The notes under the pieces are model-generated. The model did not search any database and was not told the DNA's origin. It saw nothing but the letters and a program-made list of their open reading frames with translations. Positions 1 to 8,014 of a stretch of DNA of 64,000 bases are shown here, in pieces. Each line of letters starts with the position of its first letter. Position 1 is the stretch's first letter. This stretch comes from Mycolicibacterium lacusdiani (GTDB taxonomy: Bacteria; Actinomycetota; Actinomycetes; Mycobacteriales; Mycobacteriaceae). The translations under genes were made by a program, and so were the position numbers. The stretch spans positions 124,001 through 188,000 of the forward strand of contig NZ_JAKCFC010000010.1 of the NCBI RefSeq assembly GCF_021916785.1, read 5' to 3'.

Positions 1-127
1 GGTCGTTCCAGCGGTCGGTCAGCACCTCGTAGTTGCCGATTCGCATGTCCGCGTGGGCGATTGGAGCAGACAGGACCGAGGTCAGGATCAGCGTGGACAC
101 CGTACCCAGAATGGCGGCCCTGCTCAC
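1..127 (-). CDS. Secreted protein, N-terminal part (runs off left edge)
   Basis: Reading the minus strand from a GTG at 127 gives an open frame to the window edge with a classic signal peptide: a short basic start (VSRAAI), a hydrophobic stretch (LGTVSTLILTSVL) and a likely cleavage after PIAHA, about residue 26. The mature part begins DMRIGNYEVLTDRW, an opening I associate with small mycobacterial exported proteins of unknown role. The GTG overlaps the P450 stop codon by 4 bases (GTGA), so it is probably translated as the third gene of the ferredoxin-P450 operon. Only 42 codons are visible, so nothing can be said about the rest of the protein. Confidence 0.7.
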   Translation of the reverse strand, partial: MSRAAILGTVSTLILTSVLSAPIAHADMRIGNYEVLTDRWND

Positions 128-1410
128 GACGCTTCGACGGGCGTGAACTCGATGTGCAGGTCGGTCAGCCCGCGCAGCAGGAACGTCGGCTCGTAGGCGT
201 ACTGCCGGTCATGGGCAGGCCCGTGCGCCTCGGTGCTGACGGTGATGTCGCGCATGCGGTCGAGGAGGCGGTGCACGGTGATCCGTCCTTCGACACGGGC
301 CAGGGGAGCGCCTGCGCAGGTGTGGATGCCGCGGCCGAAGGCGATGTGCTCGCGCACGTTCCTGCGGTCCAGGCGGAACTCGTGCGGATCCTCGAACTTG
401 GCGGGGTCGCGATTGGCGGCGCCCAGACACAGCATCAGCACCGTCCCCGCGGGGATGTGCACACCGCCCAGCGTGGTCGTCTTGCGTGCCAGTCGGAAGT
501 CCACCTTGGTCGGGCTCTCCAACCGCAACGCCTCCTCGATGAAGGCCGGTATCGACTTCCGGTGCTCGCGGAGCTCGCCCTGCAGCTCCGGCCGGTCGCC
601 GAGCGTCTGAACCGCAGCGCTGAGCAGTTTCGTGACGGTCTCCTGGCCGGCGGCGAACAGGAACGTGGCGGGTCGAACCACCTCGAGCAGCTCGGGCACC
701 GATCCGTCGGGATAGGTTGCGGCAGCCATGCCGCCGAGCACGTCGTTGCGCGGATTGCGCCGCCGCTCCGCTATGTAGGCGCTGAACTTGTCGTCGAGGT
801 ACTCCAGCGGGTTGAGCCCCACCGCCGCACCGTCGAGGGCGCCGACGCGGTTGCCCTCCGGCTTCTCGGCGCCCAGCGCCCGTCGGAACTCGGCACGGTC
901 TTCTGCGGGCACGCCGAGCAGGTCGGTGATCGCCAGGGTCGCGAAGGGTCGCGCGTACTCCGACAGGAACTCACACCGCCGATTGCCGATGAACTCGTCG
1001 AGCTGGGTGTCGACGAGCTGCCACATGAACTCCTCGTTCTCGGCGAGCCTGCGCGGCGTGAGGAGCCTGCTGAGCAGCGACCGGGCCCGTTCGTGTGCAG
1101 GCGGATCCATGACCACCATGTGCTCGTGGATCGGGAACTCGTGCCGGTGTGCCTCGATCTGGGCCGTGATGTCGTCGCCGTCGGGCTCGAACGGCAGCGG
1201 TGGGAAGGGCCCGCCGATGGCATTGACCGCAGAGAACGAGTCGGTGTCCTTGAACGCCGCCATCACCTCGGCGTAGCCGGTCACCGCAACGACCCCGTGG
1301 TGCGGCTCCCGGTAGACGGGACCGTGACTGCGCAGGTGCTCGTAGTAGTCGTAGGGGTCTTGGGCGATGGCGGCGTCGGTGAAGTAGTCCGCCGAGGCGA
1401 GATCGGTCAT
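124..1410 (-). CDS. Cytochrome P450
   Basis: A 428-residue class I bacterial P450 of normal length; a soluble mono-oxygenase that hydroxylates a small hydrophobic substrate using electrons from a ferredoxin. Visible motifs are the I-helix AGQET (254-258, an acid-alcohol pair with Glu in place of the more usual Asp), the ExxR of helix K (E293/R296) and the haem loop FGRGIHTCAG with the ligand Cys365. The ATG at 1410 overlaps the ferredoxin stop by 4 bases, which fixes the start. Upstream lies its own [3Fe-4S] ferredoxin and downstream a secreted protein. A palindrome in front of the ferredoxin suggests control by the divergent TetR at 1793. The CYP family and substrate cannot be told from the sequence alone. 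Confidence 0.95.
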   Translation of the reverse strand: MTDLASADYFTDAAIAQDPYDYYEHLRSHGPVYREPHHGVVAVTGYAEVMAAFKDTDSFSAVNAIGGPFPPLPFEPDGDDITAQIEAHRHEFPIHEHMVVMDPPAHERARSLLSRLLTPRRLAENEEFMWQLVDTQLDEFIGNRRCEFLSEYARPFATLAITDLLGVPAEDRAEFRRALGAEKPEGNRVGALDGAAVGLNPLEYLDDKFSAYIAERRRNPRNDVLGGMAAATYPDGSVPELLEVVRPATFLFAAGQETVTKLLSAAVQTLGDRPELQGELREHRKSIPAFIEEALRLESPTKVDFRLARKTTTLGGVHIPAGTVLMLCLGAANRDPAKFEDPHEFRLDRRNVREHIAFGRGIHTCAGAPLARVEGRITVHRLLDRMRDITVSTEAHGPAHDRQYAYEPTFLLRGLTDLHIEFTPVEAS

Positions 1411-1655
1411 GCGGTGGTCCTCTCGGAGCGGTCGTGGGCTGGTGCGGGCTGGGCGGGCTCGATGGTGATCGCTCCGCGCGGGCAGGCGTTCATCGCGGCG
1501 GTTACGGCGTCCCACAGAGACTTCGACGGCCGCTCGTCGCACGTCGCGATGTCGTCGTCGGAGAGGTCGAACACCTCCGGCGCGAGGTCGATGCACAGCG
1601 CATGTCCTTCGCACAGCCGAGGGTCGACCCGAACGCGTGGCTCCGACGCCGCCAT
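1407..1655 (-). CDS. [3Fe-4S] ferredoxin, P450 partner
   Basis: An 82-residue ferredoxin that passes single electrons from a reductase to the adjacent P450. The cluster ligands are C15, C21 and C58 (C-x2-H-x2-C ... CP); His18 stands where a fourth Cys would be, which is the signature of the [3Fe-4S] P450-linked ferredoxins of mycobacteria. The start chosen is the ATG at 1655, preceded by GAGGAG at a good distance; a longer open frame upstream would run through the operator-like palindrome. The stop TGA overlaps the P450 ATG, so the two are translationally coupled. No ferredoxin reductase is nearby. Confidence 0.93.
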   Translation of the reverse strand: MAASEPRVRVDPRLCEGHALCIDLAPEVFDLSDDDIATCDERPSKSLWDAVTAAMNACPRGAITIEPAQPAPAHDRSERTTA

Positions 1656-1672
1656 GCACACTCCTCGAAGAC

Positions 1673-1686
1673 TGATCGATCGATCA
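1673..1686. promoter_or_regulatory. Candidate TetR operator (14-bp perfect palindrome)
   Basis: TGATCGATCGATCA is a perfect palindrome 17 bases upstream of the ferredoxin start and about 106 bases upstream of the divergent TetR gene. Almost the same word, TGATCGACTGATCA, recurs at 3270-3283 in front of the SDR on the other side of the TetR gene. Two copies bracketing one regulator make a real operator likely; binding is inferred. Confidence 0.6.
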
Positions 1687-1792
1687 AATGCTGCGATGGT
1701 CATGAATAGCACGCGTCCGATCAGACGGTCAAGGACCGAATCGCGTGCGCCGTATATGCTTCGCGTCAGCCGATTACGTAGGGAACGTCGAC

Positions 1793-2383
1793 ATGCCTGC
1801 CGCCAGTAAGCCCAAGGAGAAGGACGCCGGCGCGCGTCTGCGCTTGATCGAGGCAACCGCTCAGATCATGCGTGACGAGGGGTATGCCGCGGCGACGTCG
1901 CGCAGGGTCGCCGCGCTGGCTGGCGTGAAGCCGGCGTTGGTGTACTACTACTTCGACACCATGGACGATCTGTTCCTGGCCGTGCTGCGCGCAGGCGCCG
2001 AGGTGTCGCTGCAGCAGATGCGACGGGCACTGACCGACGACAACCCCTTGCGCGCACTGTGGCTCGTCAATTCCGACCCGCGCCGCACCGGGCTGAACAC
2101 GGAGTTCATGGCATTGGCCAACCATCGCAAGGTGATTGGCGCCGAGCTGAAGGCTTACGCCGAGCGGGTGCGCGACATCGAGACCGCCGCGGTGACCGTT
2201 GCCCTGCGCGCTCACGGCGTGGACCTCGAGGCCTACCCGCCGATCGTGATCGCGATGCTGCTGGCCCAGATGGCCCGCAGCCTGTGCAACGAGGTCGCCA
2301 TCGGCGTGACCGACGGGCACGACCAGATGTCGTCGTTCATCGAACGATTCCTGGTCCAGTACGACGCGAGCCGGTCTACTTGA
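1793..2383 (+). CDS. TetR family regulator
   Basis: A 196-residue TetR protein: N-terminal helix-turn-helix (about residues 29-50, TSRRVAALAGVKPALVYYYF) followed by an all-helical ligand domain. Start taken at the ATG at 1793, which has AGGGA about nine bases upstream; the open frame continues upstream but into the intergenic region. It is divergent from the ferredoxin-P450-secreted operon and converges on the SDR gene, overlapping its end by 8 bases. Matching palindromes in front of both enzyme units (1673 and 3270) suggest it represses both and perhaps itself, with the P450 or SDR substrate as likely inducer. The ligand is unknown. Confidence 0.93.
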   Translation: MPAASKPKEKDAGARLRLIEATAQIMRDEGYAAATSRRVAALAGVKPALVYYYFDTMDDLFLAVLRAGAEVSLQQMRRALTDDNPLRALWLVNSDPRRTGLNTEFMALANHRKVIGAELKAYAERVRDIETAAVTVALRAHGVDLEAYPPIVIAMLLAQMARSLCNEVAIGVTDGHDQMSSFIERFLVQYDASRST

Positions 2384-3215
2384 GCATGCTGCCCGCGTCG
2401 ACCGTCACCGGAAGTCCTGTGACATAACGCGACTCGTCGGAGGCTAGGAACAGCACGGCGTTGCTGATGTCCTCCGGCTCGACCCAGCCGACGGGGAGCA
2501 CGTGCATCATCTTCGCGACGACGGCCATGTCGTCGGGACCCGGGTTCTCCAGATCGGGGCGGAACAGCCGCATCGTGCCCTCGTTCATGAACATCGGCGT
2601 GTTCACGTTGGTGGGGTGCACCGAATTTACCCGGATCGAGTGCTCGCCCAGTTCGACGGCGAACGTGCGCATGAGGCCGACCACCCCGTGCTTGGCCGCG
2701 ATGTAGTGGCCCGTGTGTGGGTACGCCTTGAGGCCCCCGACCGAGCTGGTGAGGACGATCGAACCGCCTCGGCCACCCGAGATCAGATGGGGTACGCCGG
2801 CCTTGACGGTCTTCCACACCCCCGAGAGGTTGACGTCGATCATCTCCTGCCAGTCCTGCTCGCTGGTCTTGTCCAGCGTCTGCCCACCGTTGCCGATGCC
2901 TGCGTTCGCCACGATGACGTCGAGCCGTCCCAGCTGTTCGACGCCGCCATCCACGGCGGCCTTCAGGCTGTCGTAGTCGCGGACGTCGACCTCTGCGGTG
3001 ACCACGCGGCGATTCAGTCCCTTGATCAGATCGGCGGTTTCGGCCAGATCGTCTGGCGTCGACGGCGGGATCACGCTCGAGTCGCTGATCGGGGCGCACA
3101 CGTCGACGGCGATGATGTCGGCGCCCTCCTGAGCCAGCCGCAGCGCGTGGCTGCGCCCTTGCCCGCGCGCTGCACCCGTGATGAAGGCGACCTTGCCCTC
3201 GACCCGACCGCTCAT
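2376..3215 (-). CDS. Mycofactocin-dependent-type SDR oxidoreductase
   Basis: A 279-residue short-chain dehydrogenase with the nucleotide motif TGAARGQG (13-20) and catalytic S157, Y171 and K175. It carries the insert after the second strand (DVCAPI...STPDDLAETADLI) and the LGRLDVIVANAGI segment that I know from the carveol-dehydrogenase-like subfamily whose nicotinamide is thought not to exchange and which passes electrons to the peptide cofactor mycofactocin. Such enzymes oxidise alcohols, often terpenoid or steroid. Two ATGs are possible (3218, 3215); GGAGG sits five bases from the second, so that one is used. It is likely regulated by the neighbouring TetR through the palindrome at 3270. 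Confidence 0.9.
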   Translation of the reverse strand: MSGRVEGKVAFITGAARGQGRSHALRLAQEGADIIAVDVCAPISDSSVIPPSTPDDLAETADLIKGLNRRVVTAEVDVRDYDSLKAAVDGGVEQLGRLDVIVANAGIGNGGQTLDKTSEQDWQEMIDVNLSGVWKTVKAGVPHLISGGRGGSIVLTSSVGGLKAYPHTGHYIAAKHGVVGLMRTFAVELGEHSIRVNSVHPTNVNTPMFMNEGTMRLFRPDLENPGPDDMAVVAKMMHVLPVGWVEPEDISNAVLFLASDESRYVTGLPVTVDAGSMLK

Positions 3216-3269
3216 CATGTCCTCCACTCCCGACGGCGACCGTGCGACCACGGGCACCTCGATTAAAAC

Positions 3270-3283
3270 TGATCGACTGATCA
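3270..3283. promoter_or_regulatory. Candidate TetR operator upstream of SDR
   Basis: TGATCGACTGATCA, with TGATC/GATCA arms, 55 bases upstream of the SDR start. It matches 12 of 14 positions of the perfect palindrome at 1673-1686, in front of the P450 operon, so the same regulator (TetR at 1793) plausibly binds both. Confidence 0.55.
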
Positions 3284-3350
3284 GGAACCCTCCCAGGGTC
3301 GGGTCATGGAGTCAAGAGCTCGGTGAGGGTCGAGCTGTGGAATCGACCGC

Positions 3351-4004
3351 TCAGCCTGCCGGGTGCCAGCCCCGCATCGCCTCGTCCATCTGGTCGTCGT
3401 CCAGCGCCTCGACGGCCAGAGGTCTCTGGCCGTCGCCGTGTCGCATCCCGTCCAGCAGTAGCGCGACGTAACGGCGCCAGAGTTCCGGCTCGACGTGGCC
3501 GGCCCATTCGCTGACCGTGCCCGCCAGCATGCCGATGATCGGCATGTCGGTGTGCTCGACGTCGGGGCGCAGGTAGCCGTCGTGGCGGGCCCGCTCGACG
3601 AGTTTCGAGATCGGTGGACGGAGCCGGTCGCGAGCGCATTCGACGCGGTATCCGCCGTATGCCTTGCTGTAGACCATCTCGCGCAGGCCGCGGTCGGTCG
3701 CGGTCAACTCGCACAGGTGCTCGACGAACCACACGAAGCCATCCCACGAATCATCGTGCAGCAGTGCGGTTTCGGCGAGGCACACCACCTGTTCGATACC
3801 GTCCTCGAAGATCGCCTCGACCAGCTCGTCCTTGGTCGCGAAGCGCCGGTAGACGGTACCCACGCCGACGTTCGCGTGACGGGCGACGTCGTTGAGTGTC
3901 GCCTCCATGCCCTTCGCAGCGAACAGCTCACGGGCAGCTTCGAGCACGAGCTGCCGGTTGCGTTCGGCGTCCTTGCGCAGGCCGCGGCACGGTTTGTCAA
4001 TCAT
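3351..4004 (-). CDS. TetR family regulator, next to mmpS-mmpL
   Basis: A 217-residue TetR protein with an N-terminal helix-turn-helix (LNDVARHANVGVGTVYRRF, about residues 40-58) and a C-terminal region resembling the multi-drug-type effector domains (LCELTATDRGLREMVYSKAYGG). The ATG at 4004 is used; an in-frame GTG three codons earlier is the alternative. It is divergent from the MmpS-MmpL pair with about 178 bases between them, the usual arrangement for a regulator of an RND exporter, so control of mmpS-mmpL is the best guess. No clear palindrome other than ATCTAGAT (4083-4090) is seen in the gap. Confidence 0.92.
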   Translation of the reverse strand: MIDKPCRGLRKDAERNRQLVLEAARELFAAKGMEATLNDVARHANVGVGTVYRRFATKDELVEAIFEDGIEQVVCLAETALLHDDSWDGFVWFVEHLCELTATDRGLREMVYSKAYGGYRVECARDRLRPPISKLVERARHDGYLRPDVEHTDMPIIGMLAGTVSEWAGHVEPELWRRYVALLLDGMRHGDGQRPLAVEALDDDQMDEAMRGWHPAG

Positions 4005-4049
4005 CGCCCCCACTTTAGTGATGTGCGCGACTTACGGGCCATAACCGGA

Positions 4050-4078
4050 TTGACTCTATCCACTTCGGGACTTAGATT
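4050..4078 (+). promoter_or_regulatory. Likely promoter of mmpS-mmpL
   Basis: TTGACT (4050-4055) and TAGATT (4073-4078) are separated by exactly 17 bases, a good sigma-70/SigA-type match in an otherwise GC-rich stretch, about 105 bases ahead of mmpS. An 8-base palindrome ATCTAGAT (4083-4090) lies at the expected start of transcription and could be an operator half for the divergent TetR. Confidence 0.45.
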
Positions 4079-4182
4079 GCCTATCTAGATCACCCGTCGG
4101 GGGCCGGTCTACTCAGTCCTTCGTCGAAAGGCCCGACCGTGTCTCCAACGATCGATGGCGCCCGGGCCACGGCGGGTCGCCC

Positions 4183-4611
4183 ATGGTGATCGCCGCGGTC
4201 AAGCGCGTCTGGCTACCGGTCCTGGTCGTGGCGGCCATCGCGATCGGTGTCGTCAGCGTCGGCAATCTCCGGTCCGTCTTCGGTTCCGATGGTGCCGTCG
4301 TGACGCCGGTCGGGTCGGACACCGCGGACTCGTTCAACCCGAAGGTCGTCACCTACGAGGTGTTCGGATCCGGCAGCACCGCCGTCATCAACTACACCGA
4401 CCTCGACGGGTTGCCGCAACGGACGGGCGAGGTCAGCCTGCCGTGGTCCTTGCGGCTCGAGACCACGGTCCCGTCGGTTCAGCCGAACCTCGTCGCCCAG
4501 GGCGACGGTGGCTCGATCGGCTGTCGCGTCACCGTCGACGACGAGGTCAAGGACGAAAGGATCGCCGACGGCGTGAATCCCGCAACGTACTGCTTGGTGA
4601 AGGCGGCATGA
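4183..4611 (+). CDS. MmpS family transport accessory protein
   Basis: A 142-residue membrane-anchored protein: one N-terminal transmembrane helix (about residues 8-29) and an extracytoplasmic beta-sandwich domain with the family features VTYEVFGSG, INYTDLDG and a final Cys pair (GCRVTVD ... TYCLVKAA). MmpS proteins work with the partner MmpL to export lipids or siderophores, or to expel drugs. The gene overlaps mmpL by 4 bases (ATGA), showing a coupled pair. A GTG-type start at 4183 is used because it gives the full membrane helix and family length. Confidence 0.92.
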   Translation: MVIAAVKRVWLPVLVVAAIAIGVVSVGNLRSVFGSDGAVVTPVGSDTADSFNPKVVTYEVFGSGSTAVINYTDLDGLPQRTGEVSLPWSLRLETTVPSVQPNLVAQGDGGSIGCRVTVDDEVKDERIADGVNPATYCLVKAA

Positions 4612-7517
4612 CCAGCACCCTCGAAGGCAACCCGACCAATCCGATCCCACGCGTCCGGCACGCAGCCCGGCCCCCGGTGGCGCGGTTCATCCGCCTGTTC
4701 GCCGTGCCGATCGTCCTGGTGTGGATTGCGATCATCGCGTTCCTGAACACCAGCGTGCCGCAGCTCGAAGAGGTGGGGAAGCTGCGCGCAGTATCGATGA
4801 GCCCCAACGATGCACCCTCGCTCATCGCGACCAAGCGCGTCGGCGAGGTGTTTGCCGAGTACGACACCAGCAGTTCGGTGATGATCGTCCTGGAGGGCGA
4901 CGATCCGCTGGGACCGGACGCCCACCTGTTCTACGACGAGATGGTGCGCGAGCTGCGCAACGACACCACCCACGTCCAGCACGTCCAGGACTTCTGGGGT
5001 GACACGCTGACCGCGGCGGGCGCCCAGAGCATGGACGGCAAGGCCGCTTACGTGCAGGTGTACATCGCAGGCGACCAGGGCGAGACGCTGGCGAACGACT
5101 CGGTGGCCAGCGTCCGCGACATCGTCGCGAGCGTCAAGGCGCCACCGGGTGTCGAGGCGTACGTAACCGGCCCTGCCGCGACGACCACGGATCAGAACGA
5201 AGTCGGCGACGCGAGCATGAAGACGATCGAGGCGCTGACGTTCGCGGTCATCACCGTCATGCTGCTGCTCGTATACCGCTCCGTGGTCACGGTATTGGTG
5301 ACGCTGTCGATGGTCGTCGTGGGCTTGCTCTCGGCGCGCGGCATCGTCGCCTTCCTCGGGTACCACGACGTCTTCGGCCTCACCACCTTCGCGACGAACA
5401 TGCTGGTGACCCTCGCCATCGCCGCGGCCACCGACTACGCCATCTTCCTGATCGGCCGCTACCAGGAGGCGCGCCGAGCGGGCGAAGACCGAGAGTCCGC
5501 GTACTACACCATGTTTGACGGCACCGCGCACGTGGTGCTCGCATCGGGTCTCACCATCGCGGGCGCAACGCTGTGCCTGCACTTCACCCGGCTGCCGTAC
5601 TTCCAGACGATGGGCTTTCCGCTCTCGATCGGCATGACGATCGTGGTCGCGGCCGCACTCACCCTCGGGCCTGCCCTCATCTCGATCGTCACCCGCTTCG
5701 GAAAGGTACTGGAACCGAAGGGTTCCGGACGTGCCAGGGGGTGGCGTCGCATCGGCGCGGCCACCGTGCGCTGGCCCGGCGCGGTCCTCGTCATGGCCAT
5801 CGTGCTCGCGCTCGTCGGGCTGCTGACGCTGCCCGGCTACCACACGACCTACGACGACCGGATCTTCCTGCCCGAGGAGGTGCCTGCGAACGTCGGCATG
5901 GCCGCCGCCGACCGCCACTTCTCCGACGCCAAGATGAACCCCGAACTCGTGATGGTGGAAGCCGATCACGACCTGCGCAACCCGGCGGACTTCCTCATCA
6001 TCGACAAGATCGCCAAGGCCATGGTCCGCGTGCACGGCATCGCGCAGGTCCAGACGATCACCCGCCCGGACGGCAAGCCGATCGAGCACGCCTCGCTGGC
6101 GTACTCGGTGAGCCAGGGCGGCACAGGCCAACTCATGAACAACGACATGCAGCAGACGGTGCTTGCCAACACGCTCAAGCAGGCCGACGAGATGCAGGTG
6201 ACCATCGACTCGATGACCAAGATGCAGGGCATCACGCTGCAGATGGCCGACGTCACCCGGCGGATGGCGGAGAAGTTCAGGAACACCTCGGCCGACACCA
6301 ACGAGATCCGCGACCACCTCGCGGACTTCGACGACTTCTTCCGACCGATCCGCAACTACTTCTACTGGGAACCGCACTGCTACGACATCCCGGTCTGCTG
6401 GGCCATGCGGTCGATCTTCGACACGCTCGACGGCATCAACACGCTGTCTGCCGACATCCAGGACCTGGTGCCCGACATCGAGGAATTGGCTGATCTGACA
6501 CCGCAATTGGCGGCATTGATGCCCGCGATGATCCAGACGATGAAGAACCAGAAGCAGATGATGCTCAACCAGTATCAGGCGCAAAAGGCACAGCAGGACC
6601 AGAACATGGCGATGCAGGACGACGCCACCGCGATGGGCAAGGCGTTCGACGCTGCGCGCAACGACGACACCTTCTACCTGCCACCCGAGGCGTTCGAGAC
6701 TGCCGACTTCAAGCGCGGCATCAAGCTGTTCCTGTCGCCAGACGGTCACGCCGTGCGGTTCACCGTCTTCCACCAGGGCGACCCGTTGAGCGAGGAAGGC
6801 ACGTCGCACATCGAGCCGCTGCGCATCGCGGCTGCCGACGCCATCAAGGGCACACCGCTGGAGGGGTCGACGGTGTTCGTCGGCGGTACCGCAGCGATGT
6901 ACAAGGACATGCAGCAGGGCGCCGACTACGACCTGCTCATCGCCGCCGTCGCCGCGCTGATCCTCATCTTCCTCATCATGGTGATCCTGACCAGGGCGAT
7001 CGCCGCGGCTGCCGTGATCGTCGGGACCGTGGTGCTGAGTCTCGGTGCGTCCTTCGGTCTCTCGGTTCTCCTGTGGCAGCACCTCATCGGCATCCCGCTG
7101 CACTGGATGGTGCTGCCGATGACGGTCATCGTGCTGCTCGCGGTCGGCGCGGACTACAACCTGCTGCTGGTGTCGCGCATGAAGGAGGAAATCCACGCCG
7201 GCTTGCACACGGGCATCATCCGGTCGATGGCAGGCACCGGGTCCGTCGTCACCTCGGCCGGTCTGGTGTTCGCCTTCACGATGGCCGCCATGGCGGTCAG
7301 TGAGATGATCGTCATCGGACAGGTCGGCACCACGATCGGTCTCGGCCTGCTGTTCGACACGCTGGTCGTGCGGTCGCTGATGACGCCGTCGCTGGCAGCT
7401 CTACTGGGTCGGTGGTTCTGGTGGCCGCGCCACGTCCGGCTGCGTCCGGTGCCGAAACCTTGGCCCCGAGGCGATGATTCGACCGTTACGAGCCCTGTGC
7501 AGCCTGCGGTCCCCTGA
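4608..7517 (+). CDS. MmpL family RND transporter
   Basis: A 969-residue inner-membrane RND protein with the usual layout: TM1 (about 29-48), large periplasmic loop, TM2-6, cytosolic loop, TM7, second large periplasmic loop with a long Gln/Met-rich coiled region (MKNQKQMMLNQYQAQKAQ), then TM8-12. Family hallmarks are AIAAATDYAIFLIGRYQEAR in TM4 and AVGADYNLLLVSRMKEE in TM10, the Asp-Tyr pairs that carry protons. It starts inside the mmpS stop codon, so the start is secure. The closest relative in the window is the MmpL at 16789. Cargo cannot be read from the sequence; a lipid, siderophore or drug are the family options. The end overlaps the convergent CAP-like gene by 32 bases. Confidence 0.95.
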   Translation: MTSTLEGNPTNPIPRVRHAARPPVARFIRLFAVPIVLVWIAIIAFLNTSVPQLEEVGKLRAVSMSPNDAPSLIATKRVGEVFAEYDTSSSVMIVLEGDDPLGPDAHLFYDEMVRELRNDTTHVQHVQDFWGDTLTAAGAQSMDGKAAYVQVYIAGDQGETLANDSVASVRDIVASVKAPPGVEAYVTGPAATTTDQNEVGDASMKTIEALTFAVITVMLLLVYRSVVTVLVTLSMVVVGLLSARGIVAFLGYHDVFGLTTFATNMLVTLAIAAATDYAIFLIGRYQEARRAGEDRESAYYTMFDGTAHVVLASGLTIAGATLCLHFTRLPYFQTMGFPLSIGMTIVVAAALTLGPALISIVTRFGKVLEPKGSGRARGWRRIGAATVRWPGAVLVMAIVLALVGLLTLPGYHTTYDDRIFLPEEVPANVGMAAADRHFSDAKMNPELVMVEADHDLRNPADFLIIDKIAKAMVRVHGIAQVQTITRPDGKPIEHASLAYSVSQGGTGQLMNNDMQQTVLANTLKQADEMQVTIDSMTKMQGITLQMADVTRRMAEKFRNTSADTNEIRDHLADFDDFFRPIRNYFYWEPHCYDIPVCWAMRSIFDTLDGINTLSADIQDLVPDIEELADLTPQLAALMPAMIQTMKNQKQMMLNQYQAQKAQQDQNMAMQDDATAMGKAFDAARNDDTFYLPPEAFETADFKRGIKLFLSPDGHAVRFTVFHQGDPLSEEGTSHIEPLRIAAADAIKGTPLEGSTVFVGGTAAMYKDMQQGADYDLLIAAVAALILIFLIMVILTRAIAAAAVIVGTVVLSLGASFGLSVLLWQHLIGIPLHWMVLPMTVIVLLAVGADYNLLLVSRMKEEIHAGLHTGIIRSMAGTGSVVTSAGLVFAFTMAAMAVSEMIVIGQVGTTIGLGLLFDTLVVRSLMTPSLAALLGRWFWWPRHVRLRPVPKPWPRGDDSTVTSPVQPAVP

Positions 7518-7911
7518 TCGCTCCCAGCACGAGGCCGACGACGCTGTACTCGCCGCTGCTCACCATGCCCACACCGAGATCGGTGTTGCGGCAGTCGAGG
7601 ATGTGGCCGTTGCCCAACGACAGCGCCTCGGAGATCGCAGACGCCGTCGGAGCCGACGTCGCCACGATCGGAGTCGGCACGCCCGGGTAACCGTTCGCGT
7701 TGAGCGCGCCCGCTCGGACGAGTTGCTGCGCGGCGGCCTCGAGTTGGGGGGAGTAGGCCAGATTGGGGCAGCCCGAGCGCTCACGCACCGACTCGACGGC
7801 TTCGGTGATTCGGTCGAGGGTCGGATCGGCGTGCGCCGCTGGCGCCAGTACGAGCCCGAACACCGCGAGGGCGCCGGCCACGACGATGGGTGTGCGGTCG
7901 AGCCTGCTCAT
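7486..7911 (-). CDS. Small secreted CAP-like (SCP/PR1) protein
   Basis: A 141-residue exported protein: signal peptide (MSRLDRTPIVVAGALAVFGL... cleaving after APAAHA, about residue 28), then a short domain with RSGCPNLAYSPQLEAAAQQLVRAG and a C-terminal CRNTDLGVGM. This resembles the single compact CAP-like domains found in several mycobacterial secreted proteins; the two Cys (about 48 and 107) may form a disulfide. AAGGAG lies about ten bases before the ATG at 7911. It converges on and overlaps the end of mmpL by 32 bases. Function unknown; assignment to the CAP fold is a judgement from pattern, not a search. Confidence 0.8.
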   Translation of the reverse strand: MSRLDRTPIVVAGALAVFGLVLAPAAHADPTLDRITEAVESVRERSGCPNLAYSPQLEAAAQQLVRAGALNANGYPGVPTPIVATSAPTASAISEALSLGNGHILDCRNTDLGVGMVSSGEYSVVGLVLGAIRGPQAAQGS

Positions 7912-8014
7912 GACGGTCGGTCTCCTTCACGCCGCGACGTTCGCTGCTCGAAGGATGGCACGTCAGGGGCTTCGCGGAAGCGGAACTCGATTAAGCGCAC
8001 CGTTCACGGCGCGG

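Noticed and set aside
61..1809. Long plus-strand frame of 582 codons opposite the P450-ferredoxin genes
   Set aside because: It mirrors the coding strand of the P450 and has no family features or ribosome site; a GC-rich antisense artefact.
4479..7208. Minus-strand frame of 909 codons opposite mmpL
   Set aside because: His/Val/Arg-rich composition typical of an antisense shadow, with no known motif, while the plus strand encodes an unmistakable MmpL.
7486..7517. Possible frameshift or overlap artefact at the mmpL / CAP-like convergent end
   Set aside because: Both frames end cleanly with normal C-termini; short convergent overlaps recur in this window (for example 21041-21084, 47685-47717), so it is ordinary.
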